Assembly (NCBI GenBank): GCA_965223085.1
Contig: OZ244981.1
Span: forward strand, 2,480,001-2,544,000
Length of the DNA: 64,000 bases
DNA from: CBDCVO01 sp965223085
GTDB taxonomy: Bacteria; Pseudomonadota; Gammaproteobacteria; Ga0077536
Direction: 5' to 3'
Shown here one piece after another: positions 1 through 9,005 of this stretch. The notes beneath the pieces are model-generated. The model was not told the DNA's origin. It worked only from the letters and a program-made list of their open reading frames with translations, and ran no database searches. The position numbers were made by a program, and so were the translations under genes. Position 1 is the first letter of the stretch. Each line of letters opens with the position of its first letter.

Positions 1-2
1 TC

Positions 3-1595
3 CGTGATCGAACGTCCTTGTTAGGCGACATTATTCATTCCTCACCCGTTGCGGTCACAAAGCTGCAATCATCGACGTTTTATTCCGTGCTACCAGGCAC
101 AGAAGGTTCTAGTTTTCTCTCCTTTTTGGCGGCCAAGCAAAGTCGACCGGACATGGTCTACGTCGGCGCCAACGATGGTCTATTGCACGCACTTCAAGCC
201 TCCGACGGTGTCGAGGCCTTCGCCTACGCACCCTCGTCGCTGTTCGCCGGACTGGCGGCATACGCGAAACCTGACTACGGACATAAATACTACGTCGATG
301 GACTGCTGACGGTAGCGGATGCCTATCTATCCGGCGCCTGGAAGTCGGTATTGCTCGGCACCCTGGGTCGCGGTAGTAAGGGATTGTTTGCCCTAGACGT
401 CACCTCACCCGGGAGTTTCGATGCGGGCGATGTGATGTGGGAATTCACCCACGCAGAGCTTGGTAATGTCTTGGGCGAACCGCAAATAGTGCGCACGAAC
501 AGCGGTCACTGGGTCGCAATCGTTGGCAATGGTTACAATAGTAGTAGCGATCGCGCGGGGTTAATCATCGTTGATCTGGCGACCGGCACCTTGCTCGCGC
601 ACATTGAGACCTCGGCAGGTTCAGCGGCTAACTCAAACGGTTTGGCAACGCCGCTTCTGGTCGACAGCGATCAAGACTTCTCGGTTGACTACGCTTACGG
701 CGGGGACTTGCACGGCAATCTGTGGAAATTCGACTTAAGCGCTCCCGATCCCGCCAATTGGGGCGTAGCATTGAGCGGCACACCGCTTTATGCGGCCCGC
801 GATCCCAACAATAATCCTCAACCGATCACTTCTAAACCCAGCATTGCGGTGCACCCCGATGGTGGGTATGTGCTGCTCTTCGGTACGGGGCGCTACTTCG
901 CCAGTGGCGATGATTTACGCAGCACGCCGGAACAGGTTCATACTTTCTATGGGATCCGCGATCAGGGAGCTGTTGTTAACTCGGTAGGCACCCGAGTGCT
1001 GCCAAGTGCAGGCGCACAACCGAGTGGCACGTTGCAGCCGCAGCTGATCGAAGCAGAGGTCACGCAACAATTCGACGGCGTGGACAAGACAGCCCGAGTC
1101 CTGAGCGATAACGCGGTCGATTACACGAGCCAGCACGGTTGGTACATCGACCTAGTCTCACCGGTCGCCGGTGCAGAAGGGGAACGCGTTGTAAGCAAAG
1201 CCCAGGTGCGCCTCAGCCACGATAATACCCCGCTGGTAATATTTAACACGTTTGTCCCCGCCGGCGGCTGTGATGAAATGGGCGGCTACTCGTTCACGAT
1301 GGCATTTCACGCGATTTCCGGTGGACAAACTTTATTTCACGTCTTCGATCTGAATAACGACGGGAATTTCGACGCTTCAGACGGTGCCTCGTCAAGCAAT
1401 GTCAATGAAATAGTTAGCGGTTTTCGCACCGAAGTAAGCTTAGGCCCTGTGACACTGGTCGATAATGAAGATGGTTCGAAGAACTTTGTCGGCAGCGTGA
1501 ATTTGGACGGCGGTGGCGGTAAACCCGCCAACCCCACCGGAGTGCAAGGTCCGCCCATCGATATTGGGCGTCAATCTTGGCGGCAACTGCGTTAA
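3..1595 (+). CDS. pilY1: PilY1-type pilus tip/biogenesis protein, C-terminal part (5' end outside window)
   Basis: This is the C-terminal half (about 530 residues) of a PilY1-like protein. The reading frame is open to the window edge, so the TTG at 18 is not taken as the start. The sequence opens with LGDIIHSSPV, which begins the conserved PilY1 beta-propeller in this family. Around residues 215-240 (near nt 660-735) a calcium-loop-like DSDQDFSVDY is followed by GGDLHGNLWKFDL, the family signature. A second Asp-rich stretch, DLNNDGNFDASDG, lies near nt 1350. PilY1 proteins sit at or near the type IV pilus tip and act in pilus extension, adhesion and surface sensing. Two small genes follow in the order known from Pseudomonas (pilY1-pilY2-pilE), which supports the call. 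The N-terminal adhesive or VWA-type region cannot be judged here. Confidence 0.9.
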   Translation, partial: RDRTSLLGDIIHSSPVAVTKLQSSTFYSVLPGTEGSSFLSFLAAKQSRPDMVYVGANDGLLHALQASDGVEAFAYAPSSLFAGLAAYAKPDYGHKYYVDGLLTVADAYLSGAWKSVLLGTLGRGSKGLFALDVTSPGSFDAGDVMWEFTHAELGNVLGEPQIVRTNSGHWVAIVGNGYNSSSDRAGLIIVDLATGTLLAHIETSAGSAANSNGLATPLLVDSDQDFSVDYAYGGDLHGNLWKFDLSAPDPANWGVALSGTPLYAARDPNNNPQPITSKPSIAVHPDGGYVLLFGTGRYFASGDDLRSTPEQVHTFYGIRDQGAVVNSVGTRVLPSAGAQPSGTLQPQLIEAEVTQQFDGVDKTARVLSDNAVDYTSQHGWYIDLVSPVAGAEGERVVSKAQVRLSHDNTPLVIFNTFVPAGGCDEMGGYSFTMAFHAISGGQTLFHVFDLNNDGNFDASDGASSSNVNEIVSGFRTEVSLGPVTLVDNEDGSKNFVGSVNLDGGGGKPANPTGVQGPPIDIGRQSWRQLR

Positions 1596-1611
1596 GTGCG
1601 AGGGTAAAACG

Positions 1612-1947
1612 ATGCGCAACACGGCAAGTATTTTCAGTTTGATATTGATAGCGGCATTGAGCGTTTGCACAGTTCCGCTTGGCGCCGAGCCGCGATTACC
1701 GGTAGGCGAAGTTCACGCGGTTTATCCCCACGAACAAAGAATTGTGATCAACGATCATTCTTTCTACTATGGTCCTGAACTTGTGATCCACGATGTCCGC
1801 GGTAAGGCAATCAATGGTGCCACTAACGTGCCGTTACTTTCTCAGGTGAAATTTCGGGCGATGTATCGCGGTGGTACCCCGTATGTGACGGAGCTGTGGG
1901 TGGCAAAACGGGCACGGGCGGGCGCCGCTCGCGGGCGGCGTCAATGA
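1612..1947 (+). CDS. pilY2: Small exported protein in the pilY2 position
   Basis: A 111-residue protein with a clear N-terminal hydrophobic signal segment (ILIAALSVCTVPLGAEP). The mature part is small and probably beta-rich (GEVHAVYPHEQRIVINDHSF), with a basic Arg/Ala tail. It starts 16 nt after the pilY1 stop, and its stop overlaps the pilE start (ATGA), so translation is probably coupled. The call rests mainly on position between pilY1 and pilE, on size and on the secretion signal. PilY2 proteins are poorly conserved, so homology is not proven. ATG 1612 was chosen over an upstream in-frame start at 1513 that would lie inside pilY1 and bury the signal peptide. Confidence 0.6.
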   Translation: MRNTASIFSLILIAALSVCTVPLGAEPRLPVGEVHAVYPHEQRIVINDHSFYYGPELVIHDVRGKAINGATNVPLLSQVKFRAMYRGGTPYVTELWVAKRARAGAARGRRQ

Positions 1948-2402
1948 GACACATCACACAGCGTGGTTTCACCTTAATTGAATTAATGATCGTAGTTGTA
2001 TTGGTCGCAATCATTACGGCGATCGCACTACCGTCTTATCGCAACCATGTGATCCGAACCAAACGCGCTGCCACGCAAGCAGATCTAATGGAACTTACCT
2101 ACGTTTTGGAGCGGCAATTCTCCGATCAAGGTCGCTATGATGATCCTGCCAATCCCGGCTCGTTCACGTTACCATTTACTACCTCACCGCAAAGCGATGC
2201 CAGCGTTGCGTATAACTTAAGTTTCCAGTCGCTGACCAGCGCCGCCTATGTGTTGCAGGCGGTACCCGTTGCGGGCCAAGCTGATGACATCCAGTGCGGC
2301 GCGCTGCGGATCGATTCGGTGGGTGTTAAGTGCATTCTTAACGGCGCACATTGCAATAATGGAACGGCGGTAGATAGGGCCGCCGTCGATGCCTGCTGGT
2401 AG
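1944..2402 (+). CDS. pilE: Type IV minor pilin, PilE-like
   Basis: A 152-residue prepilin with a class III signal. A short basic leader (MRHITQRG) is followed by FTLIELMIVVVLVAIITAIA, with the +5 Glu used in assembly and methylation after PilD cleavage at Gly/Phe. The rest is a globular pilin domain with an Asn/Asp-rich loop and four Cys in the C-terminal third (ending in DACW), which probably form the disulfide-bounded D-region. The start ATG at 1944 overlaps the upstream TGA; an earlier in-frame start at 1896 would put extra residues before the leader and is rejected. Position after pilY1/pilY2 suggests the minor pilin PilE of the fimU-pilVWXY1Y2E operon rather than the major subunit. Confidence 0.85.
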   Translation: MRHITQRGFTLIELMIVVVLVAIITAIALPSYRNHVIRTKRAATQADLMELTYVLERQFSDQGRYDDPANPGSFTLPFTTSPQSDASVAYNLSFQSLTSAAYVLQAVPVAGQADDIQCGALRIDSVGVKCILNGAHCNNGTAVDRAAVDACW

Positions 2403-2429
2403 GGATCCCGCGGCCGCAGGAGCGCCTGT

Positions 2430-3617
2430 TCAGCCGCCCTTGAGCAACTCGCCCGCGATCACGATCTTGCGTACTTCGTTGGTGCCCGCGCCGATTTCCA
2501 TAACTTTGCCGCTACGGTAGATGCGGTTCACTTCCGTCTCGCGCATAAATCCCATGCCTCCGTGGATCTGCACCGCCTGATCTAGAACACGCATTGTCGT
2601 GCGACCCGCATGCAGTAGCGCGGCCGCGCTGCGTTGATGGATCGCACCGCGGCCGCCTTCTCCGGCGGCGATCTCGGCACACTCGCGGCCAAGCTGATAG
2701 GTAAGAGCGCGAATCGTCTCCACGTCGGTATACATGTCGGCCAAATACCCTTGAATCATCTGAAAGGTACCGATTGCTTGGCCAAATTGTTGTCGTTGAC
2801 GCGCATATTCTACGCTTAAGTCGAGTGCGCGTTGCGCCATTGCCAAGGTATAAAATGCACCGATAACGCGTTCGATATCGAGCCCGCTCATCACGACACC
2901 AACGCCTTTATTTTCTTCGCCGACAAGATTTTCCGCAGGCACGCGGCAATCGTCGAACACGAGCTCGCCCGTGGGACTGCCACGCCAGCCCATTTTATCT
3001 AGACGCTGGGCGACGCTGAATCCGGGAAAGGATTTCTCCACAATGAAGGCAGAAATTCCGTGTTGTCGTTGCGTCGGATCGGTTTTCGCATAGACCAGTA
3101 AAACGTCGGCCACCGGTCCGTTGGTGATGAACAATTTACGGCCATTCAACACGTAGTGGTCATCGCGGCGCGTGGCACGCGTCGCCATGCTGCCCAGCGC
3201 ATCCGAGCCCGCCCCCGGTTCAGTTAAACCCAGTGCACCGATAGCTTCGCCGCGGCAAAATCGCGGTAGATATTTTTCCTTTTGCGCATCGTTCGCATTA
3301 CGCACGAGGTTATTTACACAGAGATTGTCGCTGGCGAGTACACCTGCAGCAAAGGTGTGATTCCAGTAGGCTAGTGCTTCGCAAACAAAACACTGGGCGA
3401 GCACATCCAATCCTGCACCCCCGTACTCAGGTGGCACGGTGATGCCTAATAATCCCTGCTCGTGCAACGCTCGAAATTCGGCTTCGGGGAACCAATCCTC
3501 GTCGTCCATGCGCGCGACGAGTGGATATAATTGCTCGCGCGCGTACCGATAAGTTTGATCGAAAATGGCTTGGTAGTCTTCAGAAAAGCCGTAGTCCAAT
3601 AATGCGGGTATTGTCAT
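2430..3617 (-). CDS. Acyl-CoA dehydrogenase, isovaleryl-CoA dehydrogenase-like
   Basis: A 395-residue FAD-dependent acyl-CoA dehydrogenase of normal length. Visible features are the N-terminal helical domain, the FAD/substrate stretch ALGLTEPGAGSDA (around residue 128), the middle beta-domain, and the C-terminal MEIGAGTNEVRK. MSGLDIERV places a Glu (about residue 249) where isovaleryl-CoA dehydrogenases carry their catalytic base; most other family members use a later Glu. This hints at a branched short-chain substrate, as in leucine degradation, although no liu genes are adjacent. The usual Tyr before EIGAG is Met. It is probably a single gene, convergent with pilE. Confidence 0.85.
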   Translation of the reverse strand: MTIPALLDYGFSEDYQAIFDQTYRYAREQLYPLVARMDDEDWFPEAEFRALHEQGLLGITVPPEYGGAGLDVLAQCFVCEALAYWNHTFAAGVLASDNLCVNNLVRNANDAQKEKYLPRFCRGEAIGALGLTEPGAGSDALGSMATRATRRDDHYVLNGRKLFITNGPVADVLLVYAKTDPTQRQHGISAFIVEKSFPGFSVAQRLDKMGWRGSPTGELVFDDCRVPAENLVGEENKGVGVVMSGLDIERVIGAFYTLAMAQRALDLSVEYARQRQQFGQAIGTFQMIQGYLADMYTDVETIRALTYQLGRECAEIAAGEGGRGAIHQRSAAALLHAGRTTMRVLDQAVQIHGGMGFMRETEVNRIYRSGKVMEIGAGTNEVRKIVIAGELLKGG

Positions 3618-3866
3618 TGAGCGTCTCCCGTTTGCGCACTTAATCTAGCACGTCTTCGCACTGAACAGCACAGCGGTCGGGGCTTTCGCGGCGCTAGATG
3701 CGCCTAGTCGTGTTGACCACCCGGATTTGCACGAGATGCTCCCGGCGTTTGCGCCAATAAGTTGTAGTGACAGTCGTTTCGTCGGTTGGCGATGGCGTAC
3801 GCCTTATGCAAATGGCATCGCACCGGTTCACCATCACGGTCCTTACCGGGTCAGCATCCGCGGCCC

Positions 3867-5219
3867 TCATTCGATATCCGGGCTCGCGGTAAATTCTGCC
3901 GCCAGGAGTGCCGTTATACGGGCCAAGATATGATCATCGACATCGCGCTGATAGCGACGTGCATCGCTGAGTATAGCCCGCAATTCGGCTTCGCAGCTAA
4001 GCGGCGTACCGAGATCCGGCAGTGCATCAATCGGACGGGTTGCGGCATGTCCACGCTGCAACAACTCAGCTACCAAGCGGCACGCGCGGCGGGCGAGAAA
4101 CAGCAAGGTGTCGTCGCTTATCCGGGTCGTGGTTGTATCGTCGGGTTCGCGTTCGACGTAACGCTGCAGTCGGCGGCCGGCGTCGATCGCGACACCGACA
4201 GCGCCCCCAATAACCGTCGCGGCGCCGAGCGAGGTGAATCCCGTCATTAGATCTAGGGCGGCCCCGGCTGCCGCGCCTTTCGCCGCGGCGCTACCCAAGC
4301 CGAGTCCGAGCTCGGTAAGCGCTTGCGCGTCGAAGGGATCGACGTGCCATTCGGTACCTTCGATCGGCAAGGTATCAGAAACGTAGTCATCCGGCACGAA
4401 ATTAAATAACGCCAGCAATTCGCGGTTACAGTGCCGTTCGCGCTCACGTACTCGGTGTTCAAGCGCGCTACGCTCCGTCGTACTAGGCGCGGTATAGCGC
4501 GCGCATTGAAGGACCATCTCAGCGATCAACGCTGCCGCGCCGTCACTTTGCGCGCGGCGCTCCGCCAAGCGTTGCGCTGTGAGCCGTTCAAACAGCGTCT
4601 CGGCCGTTGGCAGCAGCAGCGCGAGTTGGCTCAAGAGGCGAATTTCATCTTTGACTTCGAAGACGACGGAATCGTAAGCGACAATATTGTGGATGCCAGC
4701 GTTTTGCAGTGCTTTCCGCCAAGCTGTGACGTTAGCCTCTGTGCTCGCGACAAAATTGAGCACCGCGAGAATCGGCTTGCCGGCTAAATTGAGAATGACA
4801 AATTCATCAGTATATTTACCTGCGACGGGTTCGCGTGCGTCAACTACGTAGAGCGCTAGGTCGGAGGCTAATAGTTGTTTAATGGCTTTTGCTTCTTGTG
4901 CGTAGTCTGTGTGGGCGAGATCTGAGCGCAAGAAGTTTTTCAGGCGCTCAGGTCCAGGGGTTCGCAGTTCGTCGTGTTCAGTATGCAGAATATCGAGCAG
5001 GCCCATCGGGTCTTCTAGTCCAGGGGTATCGTCAAACTCGATCGCAACAGCAGCGTCTACCATGACCCTGGTCGCTTCACTGTGGCGCGTAGTCGCCGGG
5101 CGCATCGACACTTCGCCAAAATCGCGGTCGCGCGTGAGTGTGCGCAACAGCGATGTCTTGCCGGCATTGGTATGGCCAACCACGGCGATCTTGACTTGGG
5201 TATTCGTCGGTTTATGCAC
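3867..5219 (-). CDS. DUF3482-type GTPase
   Basis: A 450-residue P-loop GTPase of the TrmE-Era-like class with a C-terminal DUF3482-type region. G1 is GHTNAGKTS (residues 15-23) and G3 is DDTPG (63-67). The NKxD motif is not obvious: the expected place reads VLNFVAS. Residues about 300-345 form a long Gly/Ala-rich hydrophobic stretch that could insert into a membrane, followed by a charged helical tail. The gene overlaps the end of the upstream DUF2868 membrane protein by 8 nt, so the two are translated together. Members of this pair occur side by side in gammaproteobacteria, but their role is unknown. Confidence 0.85.
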   Translation of the reverse strand: MHKPTNTQVKIAVVGHTNAGKTSLLRTLTRDRDFGEVSMRPATTRHSEATRVMVDAAVAIEFDDTPGLEDPMGLLDILHTEHDELRTPGPERLKNFLRSDLAHTDYAQEAKAIKQLLASDLALYVVDAREPVAGKYTDEFVILNLAGKPILAVLNFVASTEANVTAWRKALQNAGIHNIVAYDSVVFEVKDEIRLLSQLALLLPTAETLFERLTAQRLAERRAQSDGAAALIAEMVLQCARYTAPSTTERSALEHRVRERERHCNRELLALFNFVPDDYVSDTLPIEGTEWHVDPFDAQALTELGLGLGSAAAKGAAAGAALDLMTGFTSLGAATVIGGAVGVAIDAGRRLQRYVEREPDDTTTTRISDDTLLFLARRACRLVAELLQRGHAATRPIDALPDLGTPLSCEAELRAILSDARRYQRDVDDHILARITALLAAEFTASPDIE

Positions 5220-6651
5220 GCGTGCTTACAGGCGCCGTTACAATGTGCGCGGCATCGATACCGACGGTTTGGAGCAATTCGCACCAGTCTCTGTGTCGTT
5301 GCTGGAGATCGTCGTCGCCCCACTGCGCTGTCGTCGGCGCGGCGGCGAGGTATGCGTAGACGGGCGCCTGCGTATTTCTGAGTAACTGCTGAAGAAAACG
5401 TTGGTTGCCGCGGTCGGGTGCCACTGCCAGTTCGATATAGATCGCGAACGCTGCCGTGGCGGCAGCATCGGCGGCGAGTGCCAGGATGCGCCGCTGATCA
5501 TCGCGCGTCGATACTACGCCCAGATCACGCCCGACGGTAGTGCTAACAATAGCTGCACGCGGCGCTCGTTCGAGTGCGAACCAATCGGCGTCAGCGGGAA
5601 TTTCGCGCGGCCGCGCAGAGTGCCTCGCGGCGCTTGATTTCTTCTCGAGCTGAGAGTCGTCTGGATCGATCACTTCGGCGTGGTGAAGGATCGGCATCAG
5701 TACCGGCCTTAAGCGCGCATACGCTGGCAAAGAAAGATTCAAACTGAGGCGTCGCTCGAGGTGAAGCTTTGCGATCCAACATAATGCGGCGATAATGAAC
5801 CGTGGCATGAGGCCGTAGACAAAGATTGCCGCCAACACAAACCAGCCCCAATGTTGCCTCGCTAACGAGGTCTGTTCGCCATGGCCAAAGCGGCTCGCGG
5901 CAAGTTCGCCGGTGTTCGGCACGGGCAAATCCAAACGCGCCAGCGGGTGCACTAAAGTGCCGAGTACATCCGCAACCTGCTGTTCATCGAGTAAGGTGCT
6001 GCCCCAGTAAAAATCGATTTGCCTTACGGTGAACAACCACCAACAGCTCAGCAAAGCACCAGCCAATAAACCGATCCAAAACCCGTGTGAGACGATGGCT
6101 AACCGCATTTGGCCCGCGCGCGTGCCGAACAGGAAACGATGCCACGCGGCGACGGCACCGGGTCGCCGCTCGTCGGACGCGCGTCTTTTATCAAACCAAG
6201 CGTTTAGCTCGACTACCCGACGGCCAAACCAACTCGCGTAGTTCGCTGCTCGGCCACGCGCGCCAAGCGCGATCAATAGCGCCCACAAAATTAGACTAAG
6301 CAAATTGGGAACGAGCAATAAAACGAGCAAGGTAAAAACATTGACAGCGGCGGGAACACCGTCTGGCAAAGCGCGAACGGTGCCTAAACCGAGTACGAAA
6401 CCGCACCCCACCAATACCCACATGATGCGAGCGAAGCGCTGGCCGGACCTTTGGACTTCTATATCCAGGCCGGACGACCGGGCAAAAAGTTTTGCGCGTG
6501 CGACAATTCGCGATTGGAAATCGGGTGCTGTGGCGATCGCTTGGGCTTCAATGGTGGCGTTACGCGTAACGGCCTGATGCGCGCGTTCTTCGAGCCGCCA
6601 AGCTTCACTGAGCAGGTAATCGCGAGCAGTGAAAACTGCCCGCTTCGGCAC
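5212..6651 (-). CDS. DUF2868 domain membrane protein
   Basis: About 480 residues. An N-terminal helical part (LLSEAWRLEERAHQAV) precedes several transmembrane segments: IMWVLVGCGFVLGLG, VFTLLVLLLVPNLLSLILWA, a pair around GFWIGLLAGALLSCWWL, and WGWFVLAAIFVYGLM. A soluble C-terminal alpha/beta part follows. The start is uncertain. The frame is open upstream into the crotonase gene but has no ATG there; GTG 6651 is chosen because it puts the family-like helix near the N terminus, and TTG 6702, just past the crotonase stop, is the alternative. The stop overlaps the GTPase start. It probably forms a membrane partner for that GTPase. Confidence 0.75.
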   Translation of the reverse strand: MPKRAVFTARDYLLSEAWRLEERAHQAVTRNATIEAQAIATAPDFQSRIVARAKLFARSSGLDIEVQRSGQRFARIMWVLVGCGFVLGLGTVRALPDGVPAAVNVFTLLVLLLVPNLLSLILWALLIALGARGRAANYASWFGRRVVELNAWFDKRRASDERRPGAVAAWHRFLFGTRAGQMRLAIVSHGFWIGLLAGALLSCWWLFTVRQIDFYWGSTLLDEQQVADVLGTLVHPLARLDLPVPNTGELAASRFGHGEQTSLARQHWGWFVLAAIFVYGLMPRFIIAALCWIAKLHLERRLSLNLSLPAYARLRPVLMPILHHAEVIDPDDSQLEKKSSAARHSARPREIPADADWFALERAPRAAIVSTTVGRDLGVVSTRDDQRRILALAADAAATAAFAIYIELAVAPDRGNQRFLQQLLRNTQAPVYAYLAAAPTTAQWGDDDLQQRHRDWCELLQTVGIDAAHIVTAPVSTRA

Positions 6652-6709
6652 TGCGCGATCTATCGTTTTGTCTCGTAACGTCGTTTTACCCGCGCGCCGC
6701 AATCCGGCG

Positions 6710-7513
6710 CTAGCGCCCTTTATACACGGGAGCACGTTTTTCCATGAACGCGCGCGGACCCTCGCGGGCGTCTTCTGTCGTAAAAACCGGCGTTGAGACT
6801 GCTGTTTCGATGGCCAGCGCTTCTTGCTCGGGTTTGCCGAGGCACGCGCGTGCCGAGTTTCGGATTGCTTTGACGGCCAACGGTCCGTTGGCGGCAATTT
6901 TGTTGGCGATTTCGTGAGCTTTTGCGAGAGGTTCCGCCGTTAGGTAGTTTAAAAAACCCAGCTCTAAGGCTTCTGCGGCCGTTATTAGGTCGCCGGTTAA
7001 CAGTAGCTCCATCGCTTTTGCAAACGGTAGCTGCACTGGCAGACGCACCGATGAACCGCCCGCCGGGAACAATGCCCATTTGACTTCTTGCACACCCAAT
7101 TTAGCCTCCGGTGCGGCCACCCGGATATCGGTGCCTTGTACGATTTCCATTCCGCCGGCAATGGCGTGACCGTTGAGCGCAGCGATGATCGGTTTTTCAG
7201 GGTCGAAGTTGCGTAGGATAGCGCGCTGCAAAATGCCATTATCAGCCACAATCCGTTCGTCAAATTCGTTTTCAGCCTCACGCGCACCGGACATAAGAGG
7301 GATCAATTGGCCGAGATCCGCACCCGCGCAAAATGCACTGCCCGTGCCAGTGAGGATCGCCACGCGCACATTATCGTCGTCGCGGATGCTCGCCCAGATA
7401 TCGGCGAGCAGCACCGCTACCTCCGGGTTGATGGCGTTACGTGCTTGGGGGCGGTTCAGTGTTACTGTAGCGATGTGACCGTCGATGTCATAGTTCACCA
7501 AAGCCATTTTCAA
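6710..7513 (-). CDS. Enoyl-CoA hydratase/isomerase (crotonase) family protein
   Basis: A 267-residue crotonase. It has the oxyanion-hole stretch AFCAGADL and the second glycine-rich stretch AALNGHAIAGGMEI. Both Glu residues used by hydratases appear retained (GGMEIVQGTDI and GVQEVKWALFP). The C terminus ends in EKRAPVYKGR, as in many broad-specificity enoyl-CoA hydratases. The second Met (7507) is an equally plausible start. It is first in a leftward run with the DUF2868 and GTPase genes, but that link may be only transcriptional. Likely reaction: hydration of an enoyl-CoA in fatty-acid or branched/aromatic acid breakdown; substrate unknown. Confidence 0.87.
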   Translation of the reverse strand: MKMALVNYDIDGHIATVTLNRPQARNAINPEVAVLLADIWASIRDDDNVRVAILTGTGSAFCAGADLGQLIPLMSGAREAENEFDERIVADNGILQRAILRNFDPEKPIIAALNGHAIAGGMEIVQGTDIRVAAPEAKLGVQEVKWALFPAGGSSVRLPVQLPFAKAMELLLTGDLITAAEALELGFLNYLTAEPLAKAHEIANKIAANGPLAVKAIRNSARACLGKPEQEALAIETAVSTPVFTTEDAREGPRAFMEKRAPVYKGR

Positions 7514-7771
7514 CTATCCTCATGCGCGGCTGAATTAAAAGACCATAGCGAAGCGCGTTCCGGGACACAACCGTCGTGGTGGCGCGTGTTTGTTCGCCGG
7601 TGTCAAATAATTGGCGGTGGTGATGGTTCGACTTCCAGCGTGACCGCCCGTACGAACCTGTGCGTCGCTAGCATCCGTGGTTCCGGTGCGCTGTCCAGGT
7701 TGGTGTTGCCGTGCCGGTGCGCTGCTGCTTGGGCGGAATATTGTGGCACGAAACTTGAACGAGAATTTTCT

Positions 7772-8827
7772 GTGAGCACTAATCCCCCACAGCAAAAACG
7801 CACACAGCAAGCTCGCGATATGCTAGCGGCCACGATCATTCCGATCGCTGGCGGCAAAGGCGGGGTGGGAAAGACGATTATCGCGTCTTCTTTGGCCGGG
7901 GCGCTGGCTGCGCGTGGCTATGCGACGGTGGTCGCCGATCTGGACCTCGGCGGTTCGAACCTACACACGCTTCTTGGCCATCAAAATCGCTATCCTTCGA
8001 TCGGCGATTTCATCGCTACCAAAGGCGCGCAGCTCGAGGATTATCTCGTGCCGAGCGGCAGACCAAACTTAAGTTTTCTGACCGGCGAAGGACGCACGCC
8101 ATTCATGGCGAATATGAGTGCGGCGCATAAGGCGAAACTACTGCGCCATTTGCTCGCATTGCCGGCCAAATATGTGCTACTCGATCTCGGTTCAGGGACC
8201 TCATTTAACACCTTGGATTTCTTTCGCGTTGTTGCGCGCGGCATCGTCGTTACGACGACTGAGCGTACCGCGCTGATGAATCTCCTATCATTTTTGAAAA
8301 ATGTGTTATTGCGTGATATCGACCGGGCGATGCGTCGCAACGGAGCGGTCTGCGCCGCGCTGAAGGCGCTCTATCGTGAGCATCGTGTGGACGACAAGCT
8401 AACGATGGCACGGATAATAAAAACCGTGCACTGGCATGATCCCGATGCAGCACTCACGATCCGTGAACGCTGCGCGGCGATGCAGCCCTGCGTGGTGATG
8501 AATATGGCGCGACATCCCCGTGAACTCGCGTTACTCGACCACATCGATGCAGCCGCGCGCAGCATGTTGAACCTCGATTTGATTCACCTTGGTTTTCTCT
8601 GCGACGATCCCACGGTGCACGAGGCTGCCAGCGTCGGACGACCGCTAATGGATTTTGAACCCCCGGGCTTAGCGATGACGGGGATCACACACTTGGCGGG
8701 CCGGATTATTCGAAGATGGCACGATCCCCTTGATAATTCTGCTACGCGTTTGCGAGCTTATGCCTGGAATTTCTACGAAACTTATGTCGAGCCGCCTGCC
8801 GCGAACGATCTGACGCTAAGCGCTTAG
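7772..8827 (+). CDS. MinD/ParA-family P-loop ATPase (FlhG-like)
   Basis: A 351-residue SIMIBI ATPase. The deviant Walker A GGKGGVGKT lies at residues 27-35, with the signature Lys near its start. ADLDLGGSN follows as the switch/Walker A' region and LLDLGSGT as Walker B. The second half (HPRELALLDHIDAAARSMLN...LGFLCDDPTVHEAASVGRP) resembles the FlhG/MinD-like proteins found in many proteobacteria and Geobacter. The GTG at 7772, with a GAGA purine tract 8 nt upstream, was chosen; ATG 7820 is possible. The upstream in-frame extension is antisense to the crotonase and is rejected. No minC/minE or flagellar gene is nearby, so the cargo is unknown. Confidence 0.8.
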   Translation: MSTNPPQQKRTQQARDMLAATIIPIAGGKGGVGKTIIASSLAGALAARGYATVVADLDLGGSNLHTLLGHQNRYPSIGDFIATKGAQLEDYLVPSGRPNLSFLTGEGRTPFMANMSAAHKAKLLRHLLALPAKYVLLDLGSGTSFNTLDFFRVVARGIVVTTTERTALMNLLSFLKNVLLRDIDRAMRRNGAVCAALKALYREHRVDDKLTMARIIKTVHWHDPDAALTIRERCAAMQPCVVMNMARHPRELALLDHIDAAARSMLNLDLIHLGFLCDDPTVHEAASVGRPLMDFEPPGLAMTGITHLAGRIIRRWHDPLDNSATRLRAYAWNFYETYVEPPAANDLTLSA

Positions 8828-9005
8828 TTTGAACAGTCCAAGGTGGCTGTCGTCGCATCACCACGCAGCCGTCCTTTATACTCTAGCAGTTCTTTGTCGG
8901 GTTCGAGCTCGCTGTTGGCATCGCGTCCCACGCGCCTCGCAGGGTGTTCTAAGCCCGACGGATTATTCGAATTCTCGTAGTACGGCGACAAATAGGGGGT
9001 TATCC

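Noticed and set aside
5212..6897. Longer DUF2868 reading from 6897
   Set aside because: The first 80 or so residues overlap the crotonase gene on the same strand in another frame and are Arg/Lys-rich with no family match; a start near 6651 is used.
7307..7771. N-terminal extension of the MinD-like gene
   Set aside because: It is antisense to the crotonase gene and has no recognisable domain; the GTG at 7772 gives a normal N terminus.
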